Shown: positions 10,025 through 18,011, numbered from the stretch's first letter. The stretch: 39,766 nt of DNA from Chromera velia (GCA_018398765.1 JAHBMJ010005588.1:22501-62266); one strand, 5' to 3'. Numbers and translations: made by a program. Notes: a model not told the origin generated them from the sequence alone.

Positions 10025-11293
10025 ATGAAAACTACAGTAAACCAACAACAACTTTGCTACATACTACACATGATCATGTCATTTTCCGATATTGATGATA
10101 ATGATACCAATATGCAGCGCAAAGCATCTGCTCTTAAAGATGAAGGTCTTACCTTCATTACCGTACCCACATGGAATGACTGTAGTACGATTGACGGTAC
10201 AACTGAACATATAACTACAACAAATATGATGAATCACCAAAACATAACATCACAAACGATAATTGGAATATTGTGTGGAGTAAAGAGCCAGGTTAGTGTT
10301 ATTGCCTTCCATAATAAAGATACTTATACACACTTCAATACTGTATTCCGTAACTGGCTTTCATGGTACAATATAGACAGTGGACACTCAACCGTCTATG
10401 TTTTTTTTAAGTACACCCCCATTGTGAATTCAAGTACAAATATCTTGGCCTCAACCTTCCCTGGGATGGTCGATATATTGAATGATGGAGCTATTGCATG
10501 GATTGACACAACATGTGCAGAACTGTCCCCAACTGTACTACTGAATATACCACAGTTCTTTATTCCTGAAGCTGTGCGAAGACAATATATTGAAATACAA
10601 CTCCGGGAACAGGTGGCATTTTACGACCAAACTTATCAATTTGTGCTTTTCACTTTCAAGCAAGTTGTAGGCAATAAAAAAGATGATGGTACGCTCAATA
10701 AAAATTTAGTCGGTCTTCCCAAAGGATGGCAGTTGATTAACCGTTCTACAATGAACGATTATCTAAAGTATGATTCCCATCAAGCACTAGCGATTCAATG
10801 TGGGCAACCGAGTGGAATTACAGTCTTGGATTTTGATGATTACGAGACGTTTACATACCTAAATTCAGTTTACCAGTTGGACTTGTTTCCAGGACAACTG
10901 ACACCGCGGGGCCGGCACGTCTGGTTTAGCTATGATCCAGAAATCAAATCAGGAACGGACGTACTCATCACGTATCCGAAGGTAGACGTTCGAAACGATG
11001 GATCGATGTTGATTGCAGATCCGACTTCATACATTGGCGGAGATGGTGAACTCAAGGAATATACATCGGTAGAGATGGTGAACTCAAGGAATATCTTTAT
11101 TGGAGTCTTCCCGATAGATTGGAGCTCAAACCGATCCCCGCAGCCCTTAAAGAACTTCTACTTCAGAAAAGATAATCTTCCTTGCCTTCTTTACCTCCGT
11201 TGCCTTCTATTACACAAGTCAAATCTGATCAACCAGCTTCTTTACTCTTTGGATCGAACATATCTCCCCCTACAAATCTGTATAAAGAAATAG
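10025..11293 (+). CDS. Primase N-terminal part: degenerate plus canonical AEP (prim-pol) domains
   Basis: A 422-codon ORF containing two copies of an archaeo-eukaryotic primase-type domain. The second (residues about 229-345) has all three expected motifs: VLDFDD at 267-272, RGRHVWF at 295-301 with the conserved His, and KVDVRNDG at 319-326. This is the pattern of bifunctional primase/polymerases, which bind two metal ions through the acidic residues. The first copy (about 41-165) aligns over the same length but reads VIAFHN where the DxD should be and STVYVFF in place of the His motif, while MVDILNDG is kept. It is probably catalytically dead and structural or DNA-binding. The real domain sequence ends at about 11093. 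The last 65 residues are out of frame because of the 32-bp duplication and should be ignored. Confidence 0.8.
   Translation: MKTTVNQQQLCYILHMIMSFSDIDDNDTNMQRKASALKDEGLTFITVPTWNDCSTIDGTTEHITTTNMMNHQNITSQTIIGILCGVKSQVSVIAFHNKDTYTHFNTVFRNWLSWYNIDSGHSTVYVFFKYTPIVNSSTNILASTFPGMVDILNDGAIAWIDTTCAELSPTVLLNIPQFFIPEAVRRQYIEIQLREQVAFYDQTYQFVLFTFKQVVGNKKDDGTLNKNLVGLPKGWQLINRSTMNDYLKYDSHQALAIQCGQPSGITVLDFDDYETFTYLNSVYQLDLFPGQLTPRGRHVWFSYDPEIKSGTDVLITYPKVDVRNDGSMLIADPTSYIGGDGELKEYTSVEMVNSRNIFIGVFPIDWSSNRSPQPLKNFYFRKDNLPCLLYLRCLLLHKSNLINQLLYSLDRTYLPLQICIKK
11030..11093 (+). repeat. 32-bp tandem duplication that shifts the primase frame
   Basis: Two adjacent 32-bp copies (11030-11061 and 11062-11093) differ at three positions. 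Since 32 is not a multiple of three, the second copy moves the reading frame. The conserved downstream sequence (YLYWSLPDRLELKPIP) is found in the shifted frame right after the second copy, which confirms the ancestral frame. Confidence 0.9.
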
Positions 11294-12660
11294 AGCAGCT
11301 GATTCAATGTTTGAGTGAACAGCGAGCGACCACCTATACTAGCTGGACCAAAGTGGGCTTTGCTATCAAAAATACGTTAGGTGAACAAGGTGAAGATTCA
11401 TTCATCCAGTTTTCTTCAAAAGCGCCCAACTTCGAGCGCGAAGCATGTATTGAAAAGTACCACAAACATCTCACAGTACGAAGTGAAAAATCTAAGTTAA
11501 CCTTAGCGTCTCTACACTATTGGGCAAAAACTGATAATGAAGCAATGTACACTAGCTTTTTTGGAAGGTGTAAAGCTTTTCAATATACTATCGTTTCCCA
11601 TGACCGTGAAGCAATCGAGTTGATGGTCAAACTTTTGCACGACGTTATGCGACGGACGTATGCAGGAAACTATGTCAAGATCGAAAACACGTGGACTTCT
11701 GATCCTAAACTGACCACCAATTTTTTGCTACATCAGATTATGAAATTCAACATCGTTCGTATAAAAGGAAAAAACGAAATTCCGTACTCTGCAATGACTG
11801 CAGGTGCTTCCAATATTCTAAAGAGACTGTGGGCCTTTGTTCCACTGGATCCTTCCTTCCTCGACCAGCTCCGGGACTCAACACGAGCACAGGTCTGTTT
11901 CAAAAATGGGGTATACAATCTGTACACACGCACTTTTACCAGTTGGGGTGCACTGCAGACTGAAGTCTATTCGCTTATCAGTATTGACTATGACTATGCT
12001 CCTGCAGAGCCAGAAATCCAGCAAGAAATAGTAGACAGAATATTGTTACCGACGTTTGGATCAAAAGAGGTGTATACCGATTTTCTCCGTTTTCTTGCCC
12101 GGGGGGTTGGCGGACACGTCGAAGACAAACAGTGGGGTCTTTTTTTAGATGAACGAAACTGCGGCAAAGGTGTGATTACCGAGTTTCTCCTTCGCAAGGC
12201 CTTCCAAAGATATGTCAACGGTATTGAGTCCTCCAACTTTATGTATGAACGTATCCATCAGAATGGAGATCAGGCACGAAAACTCTCCTGGATGTTGGAT
12301 TGTCAGTTTCCTCGGATTAGCGTCAGCCAGGAATTTCCAATCACAACTGAAACCCAAGTCAATGGAACAATGCTCAAGAAGTTCAATAGTGGGGGAGACA
12401 CTCTGATTGCTCGGAAGCTCTTTCATGATGAGGTTGAATTTACTGTTGGCTCACGTATGTTGATCATGTGCAACGATTTTCCGACCGTTGTTCCCGAGGA
12501 TGCACTTGAAACTGTTATTGTGTTTAAAGGGGCAAACAAATTTGTTGATCAGGAGACGCTTAACCGGTTGGCACCTCATTCTGATCAAACAAATAATATA
12601 GGATTCACTTACCGACTAAAAGATCATTTGATAAAAAATAACTGTGCAACGCTACCATAG
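11176..12660 (+). CDS. PriCT-D5_N-SF3 helicase part of the primase-helicase
   Basis: An open frame of about 490 codons with no ATG near its start, because it is the downstream part of the broken gene. A proline-rich linker (LPSLPPLPSITQ) is followed by a PriCT-2-like domain (about residues 37-116: WTKVGFAIKN, then FEREACIEKYHKH and SLHYWAK). A D5_N-type region includes CFKNGVYNLYTRTF (239-252). The SF3 helicase has a Walker A loop DERNCGKGV (323-331), a Walker B region RISVSQE (378-384), the NGTMLKKFNSGGD block (394-406), and a motif C/sensor LIMCNDFP (427-434). SF3 helicases form hexamers that translocate 3' to 5' and are typical of DNA viruses and plasmids. The TAG at 12658 cuts off the C-terminal tail. 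Confidence 0.85.
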   Translation, partial: SSLPSLPPLPSITQVKSDQPASLLFGSNISPPTNLYKEIEQLIQCLSEQRATTYTSWTKVGFAIKNTLGEQGEDSFIQFSSKAPNFEREACIEKYHKHLTVRSEKSKLTLASLHYWAKTDNEAMYTSFFGRCKAFQYTIVSHDREAIELMVKLLHDVMRRTYAGNYVKIENTWTSDPKLTTNFLLHQIMKFNIVRIKGKNEIPYSAMTAGASNILKRLWAFVPLDPSFLDQLRDSTRAQVCFKNGVYNLYTRTFTSWGALQTEVYSLISIDYDYAPAEPEIQQEIVDRILLPTFGSKEVYTDFLRFLARGVGGHVEDKQWGLFLDERNCGKGVITEFLLRKAFQRYVNGIESSNFMYERIHQNGDQARKLSWMLDCQFPRISVSQEFPITTETQVNGTMLKKFNSGGDTLIARKLFHDEVEFTVGSRMLIMCNDFPTVVPEDALETVIVFKGANKFVDQETLNRLAPHSDQTNNIGFTYRLKDHLIKNNCATLP

Positions 12661-12978
12661 CGAAGGGCCTTTTGCACTCTTGTGTTTGATCACTACTATG
12701 ATGTGCCCCTCGTTCCATCAAAACAGACACAAATGCTCATCAAAGATTTTTAAGCAGATAATGGTATTTGTTTTGATGAGGACTGGCAGCAACGGTTTAT
12801 AATCACTGGTAACCGGGAGGATGGATTGCCCAATTCTCATCTGCGGGTATATGCTGCTGACATGGGTATGACCCTTCATAAATTGAAGCAAAAGCTTATC
12901 CAAGCGGGTACAGAAGATGGGTGGCGTGCAAAGAACAGCGAACAAGGAATTTGCAAAATCAAACACCAGATTATATAA
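12661..12978 (+). pseudogene. C-terminal tail of the primase-helicase beyond two stops
   Basis: In the helicase frame, after the TAG at 12658 and again after a TAA at 12751, the translation stays protein-like (FCTLVFDHYYDVPLVP, then CFDEDWQQRFIITGNR and LKQKLIQAGTEDGWR) up to a TAA at 12976. This matches the usual C-terminal extension of viral D5-type helicases. It shows that the original gene was longer and lost its end by point mutation, unless the stops are read through. Confidence 0.6.
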
Positions 12979-13540
12979 TTTAATAATATATGATTTAGGG
13001 ATCTGCACAATCTATTCTACAACGGGATAAGCTGTCATGATACGCTCACATCAGCAGTATGTTATTTCTACTTTCACGAACTTGTAAGTCAAAGCATGCC
13101 TTTCCGAGTTCTTTTGATCATGTAAGGCCGACTAGATCTAAATTGCTTACTAACATGCCTGTTATTAAGCAATGCATGCCAATGCAGGCCTACGGTCTAT
13201 TTTGTATGCAATTGCATATGTGAGTCGGCTCTTTTCAGTCAATGGTGCATGCTGCTGCCTGTGTTCTCGAGTATCTTTAATTCCGATAATAGTTCATATT
13301 CCTAGACTTTTCTTCCTTTAAGAAGCTTCAAGTGCAAACTCTTCTTATCCGACTAGCAACGAGAGCCCAGCGATATACCATACCTTTAATTAAAGCAAGC
13401 TACATTTTTTCAAATACTCCTACATTTTATTCCTTGCAATAATGGGAGGCTTCCTTCCTCTAAATAAAACTCTGACTGTCTTCTTTCCCTCCTTACCGAG
13501 ATCATTGGACCAAACATTGAGGGTCTGGAGGTAGGGGAAC
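12979..13540. other. AT-rich spacer inside the virus-like element
   Basis: No ORF of note. It contains several TGCATGC-type patches. Near 13310 a TTTAAGAAGCTTCAAGT motif has an imperfect copy near 15605 (TTTTAAGAAGCCTTAAGTAC), so the minisatellite block may lie between a short direct repeat. Confidence 0.5.
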
Positions 13541-13554
13541 TTTCCCTTGTTTGG

Positions 13555-13870
13555 AACTTTCTCCCCACTGTACCGACCAGATCCTCTGCAGACCCCCCCA
13601 CCTTCTTAGCCAGATCCGCTTACCCTGCAGGTCAGATTGTCTGCAAACCCTCCCACTCTTTACCAACCAGAGACCCCCCCACTGCTAGCTGCCTAAATTT
13701 GCAAACGTGCCTAGTACATCGTTTACTCTTTGATTCTCCTCCAGAATCTACCCCTCTAACCCCCCCTTTTTTTTTTGTGAGATCTACAAGCTCTTTTGCA
13801 GACTTTTGCATCCATACAGTTTTTTTCTTCCAAAACACTGGTCCTTCTTATCCAAGACACCAAAATACAA
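13555..13870 (+). repeat. Degenerate minisatellite (CCACTCTG..CAGATCCTCTGCAGAC type)
   Basis: Loose copies of a roughly 30-bp unit built from a CAGAYC box, TCTGCAGAC and a CCCCCCAC pyrimidine run. The same family recurs at 15.0-15.6, 18.93-19.08 and, inverted, 28.96-29.77 kb. The end of the block (about 13830-13870) shades into sequence resembling the 22-bp family at 24 kb. Confidence 0.65.
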
Positions 13871-13978
13871 GAAGTATTGAAGATTAGTGGTACTTCAAAA
13901 CCGATTGCATATTGGTTGGATGACATTCTATATTGAACGATACTTAGGTTGCACTGATATTCACATGTTTTGTTTACA

Positions 13979-14332
13979 TCAATTTAGAAGAAGCACATCT
14001 GGCCGTTTTGTAAGCTCTACATATGTTTCAACAGCCCACTCTTTCACTTCTTTACATACATGAAACGACCGAGCACGTATGACTGCTCGCAAAAACCCCT
14101 CCCCGGTGAAGAACGACATAGGTGGGTTTTTATTGCGATCATCAAACGAGTGTATATGAATGATACAGTGCGTACTAATTTGTTTGACTAAAGTGGATTC
14201 GATTTGATAATTGAGAAGTTGGCATACCTCTGCGACTGGAAAGAGCAAGCCGAAGCTAGCTTGAATGCGTGGGGCCCAAAACACTCGGACAGAGTGTGAA
14301 CCAAATATGATTGTGTCAAGGTAGAAAGCCAT
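13979..14332 (-). CDS. Bro-N-like domain protein (117 aa)
   Basis: A 117-residue ORF on the strand opposite to the other element genes. The N-terminal half (HSVRVFWAPRIQASFGLLF, then VAEVCQLLNY) resembles the start of Bro-N domains. The C-terminal half (MSFFTGEGFLRAVIRARSF, then CKEVKEWAVETYVE) resembles their most conserved block, usually read as INEPGLYRLIFRSRKPEAKEF..WV. Bro-N is a DNA-binding domain found in BRO proteins of insect viruses, large DNA viruses, phages and transposons. The ORF contains only this domain, with no recognisable C-terminal partner. It is surrounded by degenerate minisatellite DNA on both sides. The assignment rests on the motif pattern alone and I regard it as likely but unproven. 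Confidence 0.55.
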   Translation of the reverse strand: MAFYLDTIIFGSHSVRVFWAPRIQASFGLLFPVAEVCQLLNYQIESTLVKQISTHCIIHIHSFDDRNKNPPMSFFTGEGFLRAVIRARSFHVCKEVKEWAVETYVELTKRPDVLLLN

Positions 14333-14860
14333 ATTGGTATTGATTGAGCAAGTGCGCCTTTGCTGCGGATTATATTTCCGTTTGGGTTCTTATAAAGTAT
14401 ATTTACTATTTCTTTAAGCTGCATTTGGGCCTCTATCTATGGATATGAAATTTAGCTGGTACGTAAGCTCAGTGAGCTGTACAGTGTGTTTATCAGCTGG
14501 TACGTCCAGTCAGAGACATCGAATGAATCGTGTACACTCAAAATTGTGTGTCTGCTCATATCCATCTATTATTTGTCTCTACTCATTTTTTTGTGTGCGA
14601 ACACTTCTCTCTTACTTTGCATACTCTCTATCTATCTTTTTTGTCCACCTCCGGAGTTTTGCTGTCAACTTTTTTATCAAGGCTTCAATGTGGTTCAGTA
14701 CTTCACATATATATCTGTTAGTGTTTTTTTATTTATTCCGTTCCTTTGTAACCGCTGTTTTCCGTGTTTGTCCTTTTGTGTCTTTGAATTACCTTCCAAC
14801 CCTTCGTTTATAAATTTGTTGATCTCAACCCTTCTTAGCCGCTGTGGTCTGCCCTCGTGT
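14333..14860. other. T-rich spacer without a supported gene
   Basis: Upstream region of the Bro-N-like gene on minus, then T-rich DNA. Plus-strand frames here encode only hydrophobic F/L/S/C-rich low-complexity products, so I do not call them. Confidence 0.5.
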
Positions 14861-14867
14861 CAGAGAC

Positions 14868-14990
14868 ACCAAAATTTTCCGTCAGAGATACCGGGGTTTT
14901 CCGTCAGAGATACCGGACCCTCCCATCAGAGACACCGGGCCTTCCTATCAAAAACACCAAGCCCTCTCATCAAAAGATACTACGAATTCC
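14868..14990 (-). repeat. Degenerate relative of the 22-bp satellite
   Basis: Five or so units contain CGTCAGAGATACCGG or CATCAGAGACACCGG separated by short pyrimidine runs. On the minus strand this matches the CCGGTATCTCCGGTGGGAAG unit of the 24.2-25.3 kb array, but it is far more diverged and slightly longer per unit. Confidence 0.65.
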
Positions 14991-14999
14991 TGTCGGAGA

Positions 15000-15590
15000 T
15001 ACTAGATCCTCCTAGATCTGTCTGCCAGTCTTGCTTCTGTACTCTTCCTGCAGACCTTCTTACTCTGTCGGCCAGATCCTCTGCAGACTCCTCCAATCTG
15101 CTCATCAAATTTTGACAGAGCCCAGCACTCTGTTCATTAAAATTTCCCCGACTCCCCTACTCTGCTGGCCAAATCCTGTGCAAACTGCCCCATTTTGCCG
15201 GCCAGATCTTCCACAGACCGCCATACACGTACCCTCCTTTCTGTCCGTCAGATCCTTTACACAACCTCCCTACTCTGCCCATCAAATTTCTACAGACCCC
15301 CCACTCGGCTCACTAGATCCAGGTCAGAGCCCCTAACTCTGCCCGTCAGATCCTCTGCATGACCCCTCACTCTGCCCGTCCAATTTCCGCAGACCACCCC
15401 ACTCTGCCGGCTAGATCCTCCGTAGACCCCCCCACTCTGCCAGGCAGATCTTCTATAGGCCTTCAACCCTGCCAGTCAATTCCTGCCACCCTGTGAATCA
15501 AATCCTCTGCAGACCTGCTTCATCCTCTTAGCCAGACTCCTTTATATAACCTCTGCAGATCCCCCCTGTCTGTTCGCCACTCTTTTGATC
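15000..15590 (+). repeat. Degenerate minisatellite, second block in the element
   Basis: About 18-20 loose units of roughly 30 bp of the form ACTCTGCCGGCCAGATCCTCTGCAGAC with strong divergence. It has the same orientation as the block at 13.55 kb and the opposite orientation to the one at 29 kb. Every unit has a pyrimidine run ending in CAG. Confidence 0.75.
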
Positions 15591-15742
15591 AGATATACTT
15601 TTTTCTTTTAAGAAGCCTTAAGTACAGTCCCCGCCAGAACTACACTTTGGCATAACATGTAAAATAATAATAGCTTGAAGCAAAAGAAAAAAATGAAAAT
15701 TAAAAAAACATATCTTTATATGAGTTTTAAAACCACAGGAGG

Positions 15743-16324
15743 ATGCCTGCTGGAGGAGCTATCAATTGTCTAGTCAATATTAATCGTCCGGTGTTGTACG
15801 CTTTTGAAAATCCATTGATTGGAAACCCAACGCTAACCAAAATTGGTAGTGCTCATAAATCGGTTGAAGAACGTTTTAATCAGTACCATTTATGTTATCC
15901 CTGGGGACTTTCTCTCTTGTGTGTGCTAATTTTTCCACCAACAATGAGTAAAACGCGATTAGCGTATCTTAAAAAACTGTTGCTTCAATTATTTGCGGAC
16001 TACCGGCTTAAAACCCTGACTCGTTTATTTGAAACACGTATTGAGTGGTTTCTGAATATGAGTCAGGAACATATATTGAATACTTTCCGCAAATTCCGGG
16101 ATAATATTGTAAAAGGGGTATATCGAACTGATTCTTTTCTATTATGGTCTGACTATCATTTTTCTTCCGAATATGCTCTTGATTCCAATATTACAATACC
16201 TATTGATTCATCTGAATGGATGCAAAAAGAACATACAGTACCTGTCTCTATTCGGTTAACCCCAAGTAAAAAAGAAGGAAACCAAAAAGGACGTGATCGC
16301 CAACGCCGGCAAGCAACGGAATAA
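15743..16324 (+). CDS. T5orf172/GIY-YIG-like nuclease domain protein (193 aa)
   Basis: The first 100 residues show the pattern of the T5orf172/MUG113 branch of the GIY-YIG superfamily: VLYAFENP (the GIY-like strand), LTKIGSAHKSVEERFNQYH (the YIG-like strand and the conserved Arg), a helix rich in Leu/Lys, then ETRIEWFLNMSQEHI, which matches the EWF block that supplies the catalytic Glu. Such domains cut DNA in mobile elements and viruses. The C-terminus is basic (GRDRQRRQ). The start ATG at 15743 follows a long AT-rich stretch with a TATA-like motif. The stop TAA (16322) is immediately followed, in the same frame, by the ATG of the chromodomain ORF, so the two may have been one protein. Function as a nuclease is inference from the motif pattern. 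Confidence 0.55.
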   Translation: MPAGGAINCLVNINRPVLYAFENPLIGNPTLTKIGSAHKSVEERFNQYHLCYPWGLSLLCVLIFPPTMSKTRLAYLKKLLLQLFADYRLKTLTRLFETRIEWFLNMSQEHILNTFRKFRDNIVKGVYRTDSFLLWSDYHFSSEYALDSNITIPIDSSEWMQKEHTVPVSIRLTPSKKEGNQKGRDRQRRQATE

Positions 16325-17005
16325 ATGAAACATATGACCGTTCAAGAGCTTCGATGGGCAGCGGGCTTCGATTATGAAGTACCTCCTGGTGATGAAACTC
16401 TATTGAATGAATACATAGGAGGACATGTACATACGCAGGCCGCAATAACTGAGTGGGAGGTAGAAAAGATCTTAAACTACGATGAACGCCGCAACCGGTA
16501 CAGAGTGAGGTGGAAAGACTATCCTTTAGGAAAAAATAATCCCTCTTGGGTAAACGCATCAAATTTTCAGGGATGTGGTGATCGGCTACTTGTTGAATAC
16601 CACCATAAAGTCCGAAAAGACCTCCAACTTTTAGATCACTATCTTCAAATATTAGATTTTGATGAAACAGAATGGGAAAAACAATTTGAGGTAGTCAAAA
16701 AAGAGGAAGAAAACGAAAAAGAGTGGACACCCAGCAATGAACTGAAAACATTTTTTACATTCGAGCTCCCTCATAATTTACAATGGGAGCTTGCTGAAAT
16801 GCATCCCGTTTTCAAAAAAATATTGGATGCCCACACTCAATCTGTCAGAAGTCGTTCACCGTTTACAAAACAAGAAGGAAGAACTACCGGGGAAACCTCA
16901 CTTCCTATTTTGTTTTTTACTACTACCACTGCTGCTGCCGCTGCTGCTGCTGCTGCTCCTTTTGCTAATACAGCTACCGCTGGTAGTGGACCCACCTATT
17001 TTTAA
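16325..17005 (+). CDS. Chromodomain protein (226 aa) with Ala-rich tail
   Basis: Residues about 40-95 form a chromodomain: WEVEKILNYDERRNRYRVRW, then KDYPLGKNNPSWVNASNF and a C-terminal helix (DRLLVEYHHK). The aromatic residues expected in a methyl-lysine cage are present (first W, VRW, SW). After it comes an acidic helical region (WEKQFEVVKKEEENEKEW) and a polyalanine run of about nine residues encoded by GCT/GCC repeats. Chromodomains read methylated histones and, in retroelements and Polintons, steer insertion. The ATG directly abuts the stop of the preceding ORF. After the TAA at 17003 the frame stays open and protein-like (FSDVFQEMNDFMEEDT) to a TAA at 17114, so the gene was probably 37 codons longer. 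Confidence 0.75.
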   Translation: MKHMTVQELRWAAGFDYEVPPGDETLLNEYIGGHVHTQAAITEWEVEKILNYDERRNRYRVRWKDYPLGKNNPSWVNASNFQGCGDRLLVEYHHKVRKDLQLLDHYLQILDFDETEWEKQFEVVKKEEENEKEWTPSNELKTFFTFELPHNLQWELAEMHPVFKKILDAHTQSVRSRSPFTKQEGRTTGETSLPILFFTTTTAAAAAAAAAPFANTATAGSGPTYF

Positions 17006-17129
17006 TCACGAAGCCCACCACGCTGGATCAGAGCAATCCGCTCTCAAAAGCCACAGCAGCCCCACTTTTCTGATGTTTTTCAGGAAATGAATGATTTTAT
17101 GGAAGAAGACACATAAAAAACTATATGTC

Positions 17130-17777
17130 TGCCCAGCTTGAGACATGCAGCCGGTTTTTTATCATCATCATTATCATACACCATCGCCATCAGCCCATTT
17201 CTAGGCGTTCAGCGTTCGGCATCACACGCAGACTAGACAGTTAGTTAGTTTTCATAACTGACGGAATCGCTAGTAATTAAACTTTTAAACTTTTCTACTT
17301 CTGGAAGGACATGCTGCCGCATGAAGGAAGCAGCTTTATGGGAGGTAGTCTACGATCTATGCCAAGCAACCTTATAGCGCCACTCCCTTCCAACCTTATA
17401 CCTTCGAACTAGTTCCTTCACCTAGCAGCCACGGACCCAGCTCCCTTCTGTAGTTTTTGTCTTCTTTGTGGCTGGCTCTTGCGGCTGTGGGGCTGCTCCG
17501 GCGTGTTTCATTGTTGTGTGAATGCTAAGTCCATGATGGGAGTTTTGTAGAAGATTCAGAACAGGAGACGGGTTTGTGTCCAAGGCCAGACACCGTCTCC
17601 GTATCCATCTCCATGGTCTCGGGATGCAAACTGCTTGACCCGTTCTCCTTCTCTCGTTCTAGGAACTAGCTGCGAGAGAGTCTTGCCCCCCGGCGTCGCC
17701 TTCGACCGGCAGGGAGAGGTCCGTCGTGACTAACAGATGCAAAGTCCATCTGTTTGAGGAGAGAGGCACAAGTAAAA
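17130..17777. other. Flank downstream of the element
   Basis: Composition returns gradually to GC-balanced. It has a short ATC repeat (about 17161-17190) and pyrimidine-rich stretches. A consensus acceptor (TCGTTCTAG near 17664) is followed by stops in all plus frames, so I call no exon. Confidence 0.5.
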
Positions 17778-18011
17778 ATGGAAGAGGAAAATTCGATCAG
17801 AACGGCCTCAGTCGTTGGGAAGCGCAACTCCAGAAGCCGCTCAGCAGTCGGCAGAAAACGGGCTGTAATCTCTTCAGCCAAAAGTACCCTTGCTTCAGGT
17901 TTCGTGGTCATTGTCGCAGACTCTCAGATAAAAACGAGAAACCAGAAACGCGCTCAGGAGAGGGACTCAAACGAGACTGATTCTCAACCAAAAGTTTTCG
18001 AAAAACCTCGA
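17778..18011 (+). CDS. Candidate first exon, Ser/Arg-rich basic protein
   Basis: An ATG in good context (AAAAATGG) opens a 78-codon frame that ends at a strong donor (CCTCGA followed by GTGAGT at 18012). The product begins MEEENSIRTASVVGKR and is rich in Ser, Arg and Lys with one short hydrophobic patch (ASGFVVIVA). If the donor is not used, it would stop eleven codons later. I recognise no family. No continuing exon could be placed: the next kilobase holds AT-rich sequence and repeats. The antisense frame (17666-17911) is also open and has a protein-like composition, so the strand is not certain. Confidence 0.35.

Larger units (their letters stand above)
10025..12978 (+). pseudogene. Primase-helicase: tandem AEP, PriCT, D5_N and SF3 helicase; broken
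   Basis: In intact relatives this is one protein of about 900-1000 residues that makes primers and unwinds DNA for replication of viruses and plasmids. Here the parts appear in the right order: two AEP domains (10025 to about 11130), a proline-rich linker, PriCT, D5_N and SF3 helicase (to 12660), and a C-terminal tail (12661-12978). The frame is broken four times: by a frameshift from a 32-bp tandem duplication (11030-11093), a TAA at 11173, a TAG at 12658 and a TAA at 12751. Sequence after each break stays protein-like in the expected frame, so the breaks are recent, or the stops are recoded. No TGA occurs among the in-frame stops. It follows the 63-aa ORF by 11 bp. Confidence 0.8.
9788..17129 (+). 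mobile_element. Virus-like replicon: primase-helicase, Bro-N, GIY-YIG-like and chromodomain genes
   Basis: An AT-rich block with closely packed ORFs and codon use unlike its flanks. Its gene set (AEP primase plus D5/SF3 helicase, Bro-N, T5orf172/GIY-YIG, chromodomain, small basic ORF) is known from large DNA viruses, virophages, Polinton-like elements and their parasites. I find no capsid, packaging ATPase, protease, family B polymerase or integrase gene. It may therefore be a transpoviron-like capsid-less replicon, or a remnant with genes deleted. The proposed limits are the weak 13-bp inverted match (9788-9800 and 17117-17129, 12 of 13 identical) that brackets the outermost ORFs, so they are tentative. 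The middle (13.5-15.6 kb) is occupied by degenerate minisatellites around the Bro-N gene. Several ORFs carry in-frame stops, so this copy is probably inactive. Confidence 0.7.

Noticed and set aside
11182-12660. Helicase as an independent gene starting at 11182
   Set aside because: There is no ATG there (the codon is TTG), and relatives of this architecture are single proteins. I treat it as the downstream part of a broken gene.
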